Assembly (NCBI RefSeq): GCF_002483205.1
Contig: NZ_DLHM01000003.1
Location: 186,001-250,000, forward strand
DNA: 64,000 nt
Direction: 5' to 3'
Origin: Flavihumibacter sp. UBA7668
Lineage (GTDB): Bacteria > Bacteroidota > Bacteroidia > Chitinophagales > Chitinophagaceae
Part shown: in pieces, positions 24,969 through 34,077 of the stretch
Numbering within the stretch: position 1 is the stretch's first letter
Layout of the letters: each line of letters opens with the position of its first letter
Made by a program: the position numbers and the translations under genes
The notes under the pieces: generated by a model
Seen by the model: only the letters and a program-made list of their open reading frames with translations
Told to the model about the DNA's origin: nothing
The model's database searches: none

Positions 24969-26981
24969 TCAGTTAACAAAACTCCAGAATATCCCAACCC
25001 GTATCATTAATCCCTGATGAGGATAATTTGGCGCAGCCAGGTTGTTATTGTAGAATCCGAACACTCCATCCTTTGAAGTAACTGTATTCAGATTTTCTGC
25101 CCGAATGTAGGCCGCAAAACTCCTGATCCGGAAATGCAGATAAGCTGCTATATCAGGAAAATTCAATTTTAAGGTAGCTGTATCCTGGAAATAAAAGCGA
25201 CTAAGCATGGGGGAATAAAAGTCTGCTTTATAGGCGGTGTGATATCGTCCCTCCAGTCCGGCTGCAAACCGAAGGTTCTTAAAGCCAAGTGTTCCTTCAT
25301 ATCCAAAGCGATGATGGGTAAACAGCAGCGGCATATTTACCGGCCCATCCCCTGCCCGCTGTTGTAACTGAACTCTGGCCATCCAGTTCCAGCGACGACC
25401 AATCCGAAAATTCTTTTCAGCGCTGACTTCAAGTACATTAAATAAAGCAGAAGCCTGATTAGGTTTATAGTAATCCGTAAAATAAGTATAGTTGCTTACC
25501 AATGAATAACTGGCCGACAAATTCCATTTTTTTAAGGGATTATCAAGTGAACCATAAATCCGGGTGATATTTTCCTTGTTTAAAGAAGGCAGCGCAACCA
25601 GGCTAAAACTGCTGCCCGGTTCAAATATATAAGAAGGGGTGCGGTTCACATTCTGAAATCCCGCCTTTATATAGCCAAGCTGCTTGCTGATATAACGTTT
25701 GATACTTGCATTGACATCAAAATCAGCATTATTGTATCCTGCCAGATAAAGTTTACCCTGTGCTTCCAAATCCCACTTTTGATTACGTGTTTTATTCCGG
25801 TATTCGCCGTGGATAAAGAGGTTATAAAAAGTCCTTTTGCCATCTGTAAAAATTCCAGTAAGATTTTGCAATGAAACGCCTGCTTTCAGAAACTGTTGGG
25901 CGTTTTTTTCATCCGGAAAACTATACAGAGAAAAATCATTGATCACATCATTCCAGGATTCTTCGATGGTAAACTCATTTGCAGGGTCAACAAGAAAATC
26001 ATAGTTCTTTATATAAAAGCTATCCTGGGGTTGACGATCCAGATAGCGATATCTATGCCGGTTGTATTGAAGATTGTATTCGATCCTCAATTTTGGGTAG
26101 AATAGAGGAATTACAGAAGAATCCGTTACAATGCTGTCTTTCCTTCCCAGATCATATTGTTGGCGGATCAGATAAGTGGTGGTACGCTGGCGGTTACCGG
26201 TATTTAATACACTGTTTAATACATTCCGGCGATACGGCACATAATCTCCCAACTGAACAGGAATGGCGGATCTTTCCTGGTAACTGACCAGGTCAGACAT
26301 ATAGTCATAATCATCCTGAATTCCTCCATTTTCGTTGGACTGCATGGAGTTGGAAAGGGCCACAAAATACAAATGATAGCGTTTGTTTTTCGAAGTGTAA
26401 TCCGAATTAAACAAATAGCGGCTATGGTTAGTCGATTGATTTTTAAACGCTCCCAAACTATTGATCAGGTTGTATTGAATCGCGAAATTCCAATTTGGTT
26501 TTATATTCTGGGTATGCATTACATTAATGATCTGTTCTGCAGAACTTCCCAATACATAATTCAATTCAGAATAAGGCCGGGTTGTTTGAAAAAAGCGAAC
26601 CTGATCGAGCCGTAATTTATACGGATCATAGGCATGAAACCCCGGATCAAATCCACTTTTCAAAATCGGATTAAATCCCAATGGTCGGGCTGCCAGTCCG
26701 AGGTTACCTAAATAGGTATAATTGGCAGGTACTGGAAATCTCTTATAGAAATCAACGATGGAGGAATCCAGCAGTTGTGCCCTTGAAGTATCCAGGTATC
26801 GAAACCAGATAGTAATCGAATCCTCATTATTATCCCTACGTTTCAGGCTGTCCTGAGTTGAACCACCTCCCATTCCCCCACCACCCATCCCGGGCAATCT
26901 GCGTAATGGATTTTGTGCATAGGCAGTAACGGTACCCAGCAGGCAAATCAGGACAACGGTATAAACAAGTTTGTTATACAT
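24969..26981 (-). CDS. putative outer-membrane porin (Porin_10 family)
   Basis: 670 residues: signal peptide (~1-22), then a glycine/methionine-rich short segment (PGMGGGGMGGGS), followed by the Porin_10 barrel characteristic of Bacteroidota (opening WFRYLDTSRAQLLDSSIVDFYKRFPVP; closing VGIFWSFVN with a terminal aromatic strand). Integral outer-membrane channel of unknown selectivity. The ATG overlaps the TGA of the preceding purine nucleoside phosphorylase gene by one base, so the two are co-translated, perhaps linked to nucleoside uptake, although this pairing could simply reflect gene packing. Confidence 0.88.
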   Translation of the reverse strand: MYNKLVYTVVLICLLGTVTAYAQNPLRRLPGMGGGGMGGGSTQDSLKRRDNNEDSITIWFRYLDTSRAQLLDSSIVDFYKRFPVPANYTYLGNLGLAARPLGFNPILKSGFDPGFHAYDPYKLRLDQVRFFQTTRPYSELNYVLGSSAEQIINVMHTQNIKPNWNFAIQYNLINSLGAFKNQSTNHSRYLFNSDYTSKNKRYHLYFVALSNSMQSNENGGIQDDYDYMSDLVSYQERSAIPVQLGDYVPYRRNVLNSVLNTGNRQRTTTYLIRQQYDLGRKDSIVTDSSVIPLFYPKLRIEYNLQYNRHRYRYLDRQPQDSFYIKNYDFLVDPANEFTIEESWNDVINDFSLYSFPDEKNAQQFLKAGVSLQNLTGIFTDGKRTFYNLFIHGEYRNKTRNQKWDLEAQGKLYLAGYNNADFDVNASIKRYISKQLGYIKAGFQNVNRTPSYIFEPGSSFSLVALPSLNKENITRIYGSLDNPLKKWNLSASYSLVSNYTYFTDYYKPNQASALFNVLEVSAEKNFRIGRRWNWMARVQLQQRAGDGPVNMPLLFTHHRFGYEGTLGFKNLRFAAGLEGRYHTAYKADFYSPMLSRFYFQDTATLKLNFPDIAAYLHFRIRSFAAYIRAENLNTVTSKDGVFGFYNNNLAAPNYPHQGLMIRVGIFWSFVN

Positions 26982-27802
26982 CAGATAGCTTGAACCAGTT
27001 CTCTGAAAATGGCGGTTAATTTCGGTTCAGCAGCAGCTGCTGCTTCCAAAACCTCCTGGTGCGTAATTATATTTTCTTCCTCCCGGATCCCGAGATCAGT
27101 GATAACGCTGATGGCAAAAACCTGCATATCCATATGACGGGCTACAATCACTTCCTGTACTGTACTCATACCAACCGCATCAGCACCAGCCAGGTGAAGC
27201 AATTTGTATTCCGCCCTTGTTTCAAAGGTTGGACCAGTTACCCCTGCATATACCCCCTGATGAACAGTAATGCCGAGCTTATCTGCAATATCAACTGCTT
27301 TTTTGATTACTGTTTTATTATAAGGTTCACTCATATCCGGGAAACGCGGCCCCAATTCTGCTTCGTTTCTTCCAAGAAGCGGATTAACGGTAAAAAGGCT
27401 GATTTGATCGCGGATAATCATGAGGTCTCCAACTGAAAATGCCGCATTCATTCCTCCGGCCGCATTACTAAGTAACAGGGTCTGAACACCCAGGAGCTTC
27501 ATCACGCGGATGGGATAAGCAACTTCACTTGCAGAATACCCTTCATAATAATGAAAACGTCCGGACATGGCAATAACCTGTTTATTACCCAGTTGCCCGA
27601 AGATGAGCTTCCCACTATGCCCTTCTACTGTTGAAACAGGAAAATGAGGTAAATCCTGATAAGGAATTTCCTTTTCAATCTTCAATTCAGCTACAAGATT
27701 ACCCAATCCGCTGCCTAAAACGATGCCTACTTCTGGTTTTATGGCCCAATGGCTTTGAATATAACGGACGGTTTCACCTAACTGATCCATCAATGCTGAC
27801 AT
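26981..27802 (-). CDS. punA: purine-nucleoside phosphorylase (trimeric type)
   Basis: 273 residues, full length. Motifs of the trimeric PNP family in order: GIVLGSGLGNL (phosphate site), VEGHSGKLIFG, RFHYYEGY, LLSNAAGGMN, GPTFETRAEYK and DAVGMSTVQEVIVARH. Cleaves inosine/guanosine (and deoxy forms) with phosphate to base plus (deoxy)ribose-1-phosphate for purine salvage. Starts at 27802 and shares one base with the porin gene behind it. Divergent from lon across a 207-base gap. Confidence 0.95.
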   Translation of the reverse strand: MSALMDQLGETVRYIQSHWAIKPEVGIVLGSGLGNLVAELKIEKEIPYQDLPHFPVSTVEGHSGKLIFGQLGNKQVIAMSGRFHYYEGYSASEVAYPIRVMKLLGVQTLLLSNAAGGMNAAFSVGDLMIIRDQISLFTVNPLLGRNEAELGPRFPDMSEPYNKTVIKKAVDIADKLGITVHQGVYAGVTGPTFETRAEYKLLHLAGADAVGMSTVQEVIVARHMDMQVFAISVITDLGIREEENIITHQEVLEAAAAAEPKLTAIFRELVQAI

Positions 27803-28009
27803 ATGGAATATTTTTTATGCGGGTTCTTCAGTCTCCCACGGGGCGCAAATATAAGGATTGCCTCTTGGTGACTGAATAGCTCCGGCGAACTATATGTCAT
27901 TTTTAAGAGGTCTATCCGCCAATTCTGGTCAAAATCCTGGCATGGCACCATAGTTGACTTTAGAAACTATTGCCTTCTGCCCTATGTAAAACAGGCAGGA
28001 TGTGTTATT

Positions 28010-30433
28010 TTGTCACATCAACAGATGAGTATGAATCAAACGAACTTTTTTTTGAGACCTGAAGATGAAATGGATTTTATTCCTATAATTCCACTGAATG
28101 AGCATGAAAGCGATGATGGAGCCGATCTGGAGCTCCCCGCAGACTTACCGATCCTTCCCCTGCGCAATACCGTATTATTTCCCGGAGTGGTTTTACCTAT
28201 TACCGTTGGACGCGATAAAAGTATCAAAGCAGTCAATGACGCTTACAAACATGAAAAACTGGTAGGCGTAGTTGCGCAGAAAGACAGCAATGTTGAAGAT
28301 CCGGCCCCAACTGATCTGGAATCCGTAGGAACAGTTGCCAAAATTGTGAAACTGATTAAAATGCCGGATGGCGGCACTACCGTCATTATTCAGGGTAAAC
28401 GACGGTTCAAATTGGAATCTTTTACCAGTGAGGATCCCTATTTCAGGGCTAAAGTAAGCTTATTGGAAGAAGTGGCTGCACCGGTTGATGACCAGTTTGC
28501 TGCCTATATTGCTAATATCAAGGATCTGGCAACTCAGATTATTCAGCTTTCACCAAATATTCCTTCAGAAGCTGCCATTATTCTCAAGAATATCGAAAAC
28601 CCGGCTTTCCTGATCCATTTTGTATCAAGTAACCTGAATACAGAACTGAATGAAAAGCAGAAAATCCTGCAGTCGAACGAAATTGGTGAACGCGCGGATA
28701 TATTAATGCAGCTGCTGCAGCGGGAACTCCAGTTTGCCGAACTAAAAAATAAACTCACCAACAAAACAAAGACCGAACTCGATAAACAGCAACGGGAATA
28801 CTTTCTGCAACAGCAGATGAAAAGTATCAAAGAAGAATTGGGTGGAGACAGCAATGAGTTGGAGATAAAGGAGATGAAGAAAAAGGCGGAACAAAAAAAA
28901 TGGCCGAAAACTGCCGCCGAAATGTTCCAGAAAGGTATTGAAAAACTCGAAAGAATGCATCCCTCCACGCCGGATTACAGCATTGTCTACAATCACCTCG
29001 ATCTGATGCTGGACCTGCCATGGGAAGACTATACCAAAGATTCCTATGATTTGAAACATGCCAAAGTTGTTCTCGACCATGATCATTATGGCATGGACAA
29101 GATCAAGGAACGGATTATAGAATATATCGCTGTATTGAAACTGAAAGGTGATATGAAAAGTCCGATTCTCTGTTTTGTGGGACCTCCTGGTATTGGAAAA
29201 ACCTCTCTTGGAAGAAGCATAGCAAGTGCCATTGGGCGTAAATATGTACGGTTGGCATTGGGTGGATTACACGATGAAAGCGAAATCCGCGGTCATCGTA
29301 AAACTTATATTGGTGCCATGCCAGGCAGAATTCTGCAATCCATCCGGAAAGTAAAATCGTCCAACCCGGTGATGATTCTGGATGAAATTGATAAAGTGGG
29401 GGCAGATCATCGCGGAGACCCCTCCTCGGCCTTGCTGGAGGTATTGGATCCCGAGCAGAATAACACCTTTTATGATAATTATCTGGAACTTGAATATGAC
29501 CTGAGTAAAGTGCTTTTTATTGCAACAGCTAATAATGTCAATAATATCCAGCCTGCACTTCGGGATCGTCTCGAGATAATTGACCTCAGTGGTTATGCAG
29601 TGGAAGAAAAAGTTGAGATCGCAAAACGGCACCTGGTTCCAAAACAAAAGGAAGCACATGGATTAGGAAAAGTATCAATCCGTATAAATGATAAAGTGTT
29701 GGAAAAAGTGGTGGAAGATTATACCCGCGAAAGCGGCGTGCGGGAACTTGACAGGCAATTGGCTGCAATAATGCGCTCTATGGCTAAGGAAGTGGCGATG
29801 AACAATAAGGTAAAATCGCCCCTTACTATTGCTGATGTAACTGAAATTTTGGGCAAACCAAGGTACAGCAATGAAATCTATAAAACTGCCAATATGCCCG
29901 GTGTTGCAGTAGGATTAGCCTGGACTTATGTTGGGGGCGATATCCTTTTTATAGAAACTACACTCAGCGAAGGCAAAGGAGAGCTTAAACTAACCGGTAA
30001 TCTTGGTAATGTGATGAAGGAAAGTGCAACCACAGCCCTCACCTATTTACAGGCAAATGCCAAAAAACTGGGCATTGATCCTACTCTCTTTCAAAAGAAG
30101 AATATTCATATTCATGTACCTGAGGGAGCTGTACCCAAAGATGGACCAAGCGCCGGCATTACCATGATGACAGCACTCATGTCTGCATTTACCGGTAAAA
30201 AAGTTAAACCTTATCTGGCTATGACTGGTGAAATAACACTTCGCGGGCAGGTATTACCGGTAGGAGGTATAAAGGAGAAAGTACTGGCTGCGAAAAGAGC
30301 CGGACTTAAAGAGATCATTTTATGTTCTCAAAACGAAAAAGACGTGGAGGAAATCGATCCTAATTTTATCAAAGGTTTAAACTTTCATTACGTTAAACAG
30401 ATGCAGCAGGTAATCGACCTCGCTTTAGTATAA
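28010..30433 (+). CDS. lon: ATP-dependent protease La (Lon)
   Basis: 807 residues. LON substrate-binding domain (~40-250, beginning LPILPLRNTVLFPGVVLPI), coiled-coil region (~255-310), AAA+ module with Walker A GPPGIGKT at 391-398 and a Walker B MILDEIDK, and the C-terminal Ser-Lys protease with KDGPSAGITM (catalytic Ser714) and GGIKEKVLAAKRAGL (Lys ~757). Degrades misfolded and regulatory proteins. The start could also be the ATG at 28025 (MNQTNFF is in frame slightly later); the N-terminal ~35 residues are poorly conserved. The 207-base upstream gap contains a TATTTTG near 27995-28005 that resembles a -7 box, but no heat-shock operator was seen. A terminator follows at 30511. Confidence 0.97.
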   Translation: MSHQQMSMNQTNFFLRPEDEMDFIPIIPLNEHESDDGADLELPADLPILPLRNTVLFPGVVLPITVGRDKSIKAVNDAYKHEKLVGVVAQKDSNVEDPAPTDLESVGTVAKIVKLIKMPDGGTTVIIQGKRRFKLESFTSEDPYFRAKVSLLEEVAAPVDDQFAAYIANIKDLATQIIQLSPNIPSEAAIILKNIENPAFLIHFVSSNLNTELNEKQKILQSNEIGERADILMQLLQRELQFAELKNKLTNKTKTELDKQQREYFLQQQMKSIKEELGGDSNELEIKEMKKKAEQKKWPKTAAEMFQKGIEKLERMHPSTPDYSIVYNHLDLMLDLPWEDYTKDSYDLKHAKVVLDHDHYGMDKIKERIIEYIAVLKLKGDMKSPILCFVGPPGIGKTSLGRSIASAIGRKYVRLALGGLHDESEIRGHRKTYIGAMPGRILQSIRKVKSSNPVMILDEIDKVGADHRGDPSSALLEVLDPEQNNTFYDNYLELEYDLSKVLFIATANNVNNIQPALRDRLEIIDLSGYAVEEKVEIAKRHLVPKQKEAHGLGKVSIRINDKVLEKVVEDYTRESGVRELDRQLAAIMRSMAKEVAMNNKVKSPLTIADVTEILGKPRYSNEIYKTANMPGVAVGLAWTYVGGDILFIETTLSEGKGELKLTGNLGNVMKESATTALTYLQANAKKLGIDPTLFQKKNIHIHVPEGAVPKDGPSAGITMMTALMSAFTGKKVKPYLAMTGEITLRGQVLPVGGIKEKVLAAKRAGLKEIILCSQNEKDVEEIDPNFIKGLNFHYVKQMQQVIDLALV

Positions 30434-30510
30434 TTTTTTAAACAATCCAACTATTTCATTGTAATAAATACGATTGAAATTTTTCATGTTGGTTGTTTTA
30501 GGGTTAATGA

Positions 30511-30538
30511 TCCCCCATATCAATGGGGGATTTTCTTT
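30511..30538 (+). terminator. rho-independent terminator after lon
   Basis: An 8-bp perfect stem (TCCCCCAT / ATGGGGGA) with loop ATCA, followed by TTTTCTTT. It lies 77 bases after the lon stop and 28 bases before the porQ start. Confidence 0.85.
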
Positions 30539-30566
30539 ATTTTACCCATTCAAGTGAGCCAAGTAC

Positions 30567-31568
30567 ATGAAACTGCAGAATTTCCTCTCTCTTATGGTTT
30601 TCTTATTGATCTGTTTGGGAGCAGGATCTACTCTTTTTGCACAGAATGCAGGCGGACAGGCAATTTATTCATTTCTAAGGTTACCTATTTCAGCACAACA
30701 AACCTCAATAGGTGGTGAAAATGTCAGCCTGATAAGCAGGGATTTAAGTTTAGCTCATGCAAATCCGGCTTTGCTAAGACCCTATCATCATAGCCAGCTA
30801 TCACTCAGTTTCACTCCCATGCCAGCGGGCGTAAAACAATATTATCTGGGAGCTGCATTTTACAAAGAAAAAATAACTACCAGTTTTGCAGCACATGTGC
30901 AATATATCGGATATGGAAGCATACAACAAACAGACCCATCAGGGAACCAGTTTGGCACTATTCAACCACGTGATTACCAGATTCAGGTTGCTGCATCCAG
31001 GCAATATCTTGAAAAATGGCAGTATGGAACTTCCCTGCAGTTTATTCAATCAAATTATGGGGCCTATCGGTCAAGTGCCTTAGCAATTAACATTGGCCTA
31101 ACCTATTTTGATAGTGCAAGTCAGTTTCAAGCCGGACTTGTTATGAAAAATATGGGCACACAGCTCAGCTCCTTTACCAATGAAGGCATAGAAAATTTAC
31201 CTTTTGACCTGCAGCTTGGAATAACCAAGCGATTAAATAACGCACCCTTGCAATTTTCTGTAACGCTCAGGGATTTACATAGGCTGGTATTATTTAAACC
31301 CGACAGCAGTATCAGCACCGCTGATCAGATTTTTCAGCATGTTGTTTTAGGGGCTCAGGCATTCATTGCAGACAAAATTGAACTAGGCATTGGATACAAT
31401 CACCTGCGCAGAAGAGAATTGATTATTCCCAATACTACCAATGGATTAACCGGCTTTTCCATGGGACTCGGCGTATTACTTAACCGATTCCAATTGCGTT
31501 ATGCACGATCATTTTATTCGAATGCTAAGGGATACCATCAAATGGGGATGACCTTTCACCTCCTATAG
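30567..31568 (+). CDS. porQ: type IX secretion system protein PorQ
   Basis: 333 residues: signal peptide (~1-26), then the PorQ/PorV-like outer-membrane domain starting with the family phrase GGQAIYSFLRLPISAQQTSIGG and SLAHANPALL. PorQ belongs to the type IX secretion apparatus and is needed with the sortase PorU for anchoring cargo at the surface of Porphyromonas-type bacteria. This shows the organism carries at least part of a T9SS; none of the window's hydrolases shows a visible T9SS sorting tail. It overlaps the convergent M42 gene by six bases. Confidence 0.87.
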   Translation: MKLQNFLSLMVFLLICLGAGSTLFAQNAGGQAIYSFLRLPISAQQTSIGGENVSLISRDLSLAHANPALLRPYHHSQLSLSFTPMPAGVKQYYLGAAFYKEKITTSFAAHVQYIGYGSIQQTDPSGNQFGTIQPRDYQIQVAASRQYLEKWQYGTSLQFIQSNYGAYRSSALAINIGLTYFDSASQFQAGLVMKNMGTQLSSFTNEGIENLPFDLQLGITKRLNNAPLQFSVTLRDLHRLVLFKPDSSISTADQIFQHVVLGAQAFIADKIELGIGYNHLRRRELIIPNTTNGLTGFSMGLGVLLNRFQLRYARSFYSNAKGYHQMGMTFHLL

Positions 31569-32687
31569 GTATTTCAAATTTGTTTTTGGCGTCAGTGTCA
31601 ACAGGGTCTCATACATCAAACGGATGGTTTGCTCAATATCATTTTTATGCAACATCTCCACCGTCGTATGCATATAGCGCAAGGGAATGGAGATAAGAAC
31701 AGACGGACACCCATCATTGGCATATGCAAAGGAATCCGTATCTGTTCCGGTACTTCTGCTAACTGTTCTCATCTGCAAAGGGATGCCGGATTTTTCTGCC
31801 ACTTCCTGTACAATAGCAAGTAATTTATTGTGAACCGCCGGACCATAGGTTGGGGAAGGTCCTTTACCGCAAACCACATCACCTTCAATAATTTTGCTGA
31901 TCATGGGAGTAGAAGTATCATGGGTAACGTCTGTTATAATAGCAATATCAGGTTTGATTCTGCGGGCGATCATCTCCGCTCCACGTAATCCGATTTCCTC
32001 CTGAACTGCATTCACCACATACAGTGCATAGGGGAGCTTTTTCTTATTCTCTTTTAATAATCGGGCTACTTCAGCAATCATTACTCCACCGATCCGGTTA
32101 TCAAATGCACGAGCCACATAATAATCATTAGCCAGCTCGTCAAATCCATCCTGGTAGGTAACAACCGCGCCTACATGAATGCCTAAATCTTCCACTTCTT
32201 TTTTGGATCTTGCACCACTATCAAGGAAAAGATTATCCACTTTTGCAGCAGGTTCCTTTTGATCAGGATTGGATAATCTGGTATGGATTGCCGGCCAGCC
32301 AAAAACTGCTTTTACCGGGCCTTTTTTACCATGGATAAATACCCGTTGAGAAGGTGCAATCTGATGATCCACTCCCCCATTCCGTTTAAGATAAATTAGT
32401 CCCTCTGCATTGATATAATTGACAAACCAGCTTATTTCATCTGCATGGGCCTCAATAACAACTTTAAACGGAGCATCCGGATTAATTACACCAACTACTG
32501 TTCCATAAGGATCTACAAAATGAGTATCTACATAGGGTTTCAGGTAATCCAGCCAAACCCGCTGACCACCGGATTCAAAGCCAACCGGACTTGGAGTATT
32601 CAGGTAATTGCGCATGAATGCATGCGATTTTTCTGTAAGGATTGACTCGCTCTTCTTTTCTTTTTTTGCTTTTGCCATAGAAGCCAC
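31563..32687 (-). CDS. M42 family metallopeptidase (glutamyl aminopeptidase/endoglucanase-like)
   Basis: 374 residues. The di-metal active-site residues are in place: H81 and D83 (VVIEAHADEISWF), D196 (RAFDNRIGG), the catalytic pair E230-E231 (AVQEEIGLRGAE) and D253 (ITDVTHDT). The block GARSKKEVEDLGIHVGAVV is also typical. A cytoplasmic tetrahedral aminopeptidase that trims peptides; older names call these 'endoglucanase M', but peptidase activity is the established one. ATGs at 32687 and 32678 are both possible. Convergent with porQ (six-base overlap). Confidence 0.93.
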   Translation of the reverse strand: MASMAKAKKEKKSESILTEKSHAFMRNYLNTPSPVGFESGGQRVWLDYLKPYVDTHFVDPYGTVVGVINPDAPFKVVIEAHADEISWFVNYINAEGLIYLKRNGGVDHQIAPSQRVFIHGKKGPVKAVFGWPAIHTRLSNPDQKEPAAKVDNLFLDSGARSKKEVEDLGIHVGAVVTYQDGFDELANDYYVARAFDNRIGGVMIAEVARLLKENKKKLPYALYVVNAVQEEIGLRGAEMIARRIKPDIAIITDVTHDTSTPMISKIIEGDVVCGKGPSPTYGPAVHNKLLAIVQEVAEKSGIPLQMRTVSRSTGTDTDSFAYANDGCPSVLISIPLRYMHTTVEMLHKNDIEQTIRLMYETLLTLTPKTNLKYL

Positions 32688-32711
32688 AATTTATTATTTC
32701 AAAGATAAAGC

Positions 32712-33545
32712 CTAGATCGTTCCAATTGCCACCAATGCGGTTTGAACCAGCATCATACCATCAATACCGGCCAGATAAATATAATCGTTATCAAACTTTT
32801 TTGTCAATTGGATAACAAAGCGGGTTAACAGAGCGGATAGCAACATTGCATGGAAAAACGGAAAATCGCTTGTTCGAATCAACTGAATTAACGAAATCAA
32901 AACAAAAATCAGCAATATAATATCCGCAAGCCGATAACTCTTACTAACACCCATGCGCACCGGAATTGTCCTGATACCATTGGTGGCATCCAGTTCACGA
33001 TCCCGCATATCAAACAGGAGACAAAGCACAAACATGAACAGGAAGCGACGCAAAAAAACAAGCCAATAACTGGTCATATCAATTCCCTGCTGATCAGCCG
33101 GAAACCAGACGGTAACCAGGGTCCATTCAAGAGAAAGCAGACCGATTTTTAATAGTCCAAATTCCTTGAGCGGTTTATTTACAAATGGCAGTAAGGGGAA
33201 GGAATATAAACTGGCAAGTATCGCCAATACAGCAAGCACCACAAAATGCCTTGGCTCCAGCCAGAATAAACTAAGGATTACCAAAAGAAGTCCGGCAGCT
33301 ATTAATATTTTTTGTGTTAGCCGGTTTTGAATCGACCAGTCCTGCCGTTCACTTTTAAACGCATGCGCTTTCTTAAAAAAATAATGCAGGTTGTACTGCA
33401 ACAAGGTTGCGCCAAATACAAAACAGTACAATGACCAATGACTGGATTTCAAGCCCAATAACAGATTGGTTTCCCAACATAGTGCAACAGCACAAAGGCC
33501 AATAAAAATTGCGCTAAATAAAAAAAAATCTGCGAGCTTCCGCAT
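32712..33545 (-). CDS. UbiA-like prenyltransferase family membrane protein
   Basis: 277 residues and about eight or nine membrane helices. A cytoplasmic loop near 180-200 reads LLFDMRDRELDATNGIRTIPVRMG, which matches the second Asp-rich motif of UbiA-type intramembrane aromatic prenyltransferases (DxxxD followed by T-I/L-P-V-R-x-G). The first Asp-rich motif (NDxxDxxxD) is absent: its place holds YNLHYFFKKAHAFKSERQDW. Either a divergent prenyltransferase or a non-catalytic relative. Nine bases downstream of the lipoprotein gene and 24 bases upstream of the M42 gene, all minus strand. Confidence 0.68.
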   Translation of the reverse strand: MRKLADFFLFSAIFIGLCAVALCWETNLLLGLKSSHWSLYCFVFGATLLQYNLHYFFKKAHAFKSERQDWSIQNRLTQKILIAAGLLLVILSLFWLEPRHFVVLAVLAILASLYSFPLLPFVNKPLKEFGLLKIGLLSLEWTLVTVWFPADQQGIDMTSYWLVFLRRFLFMFVLCLLFDMRDRELDATNGIRTIPVRMGVSKSYRLADIILLIFVLISLIQLIRTSDFPFFHAMLLSALLTRFVIQLTKKFDNDYIYLAGIDGMMLVQTALVAIGTI

Positions 33546-33554
33546 GCTGCAAAT

Positions 33555-34025
33555 CTACTGTCCCAGCAGAATAATAGGATCAGAAGTTAATGTATCGCTG
33601 ATATTTCCAGCCTTGTCTTTGATGGCTATGCGAACTACAATGGTATCATTTGCATCTGTACCCCCCTGATTCGCCTGAATTTGTTTATAATAGGCAAAAC
33701 GATCAAGTCTTAATTCAATTTCTCCGCTGCGTTTATCCGGAAATTCAGGTAAAGAGGCATAGGCCGCCGGGTAAGTGGGACCCCCAATAACCGACCGTAC
33801 ATTTAACAGAACTGCCTGAAAATAGATGGAGGAATCCCGTATACCGGAAAGATCCCCTTCCTTATCGGTATATTCCGCATTTACGAAGAAAACAGCTTCA
33901 TTATCCGCAGGCACAATCCTACTCTGATTCTTTAATTTGAGGCTTGGTTTGGTATTGAAATTATCTTTGCCGCAGGCCGCAACCACAACAATAATCAATA
34001 TAAGGGGTACCAGTTTCCTAAACAT
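33555..34025 (-). CDS. hypothetical lipoprotein, 156 aa
   Basis: The N-terminus MFRKLVPLILIIVVVAACGK is a lipoprotein signal with lipobox VAAC (Cys18). The mature part is a small beta-sandwich-like domain with the pattern NEAVFFVNAEYTDKEGDLSGIRDSSIY and IAIKDKAGNISDTLTSDPIIL, similar to Ig-like/cadherin-like folds in Bacteroidota lipoproteins. Function unknown. Nine bases before the UbiA-like gene and divergent from the LuxE-like gene, 52 bases away. Confidence 0.72.
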   Translation of the reverse strand: MFRKLVPLILIIVVVAACGKDNFNTKPSLKLKNQSRIVPADNEAVFFVNAEYTDKEGDLSGIRDSSIYFQAVLLNVRSVIGGPTYPAAYASLPEFPDKRSGEIELRLDRFAYYKQIQANQGGTDANDTIVVRIAIKDKAGNISDTLTSDPIILLGQ

Positions 34026-34077
34026 AAAGCTTCTATATTGTGAACGAATTTATCAACTACCGGCTGATTTACCTAAC

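Noticed and set aside
33937..34077. Longer LuxE-like protein starting at 33937
   Set aside because: The extra frame is antisense to the start of the lipoprotein gene and has no family character; the ATG at 34078 begins the conserved part.
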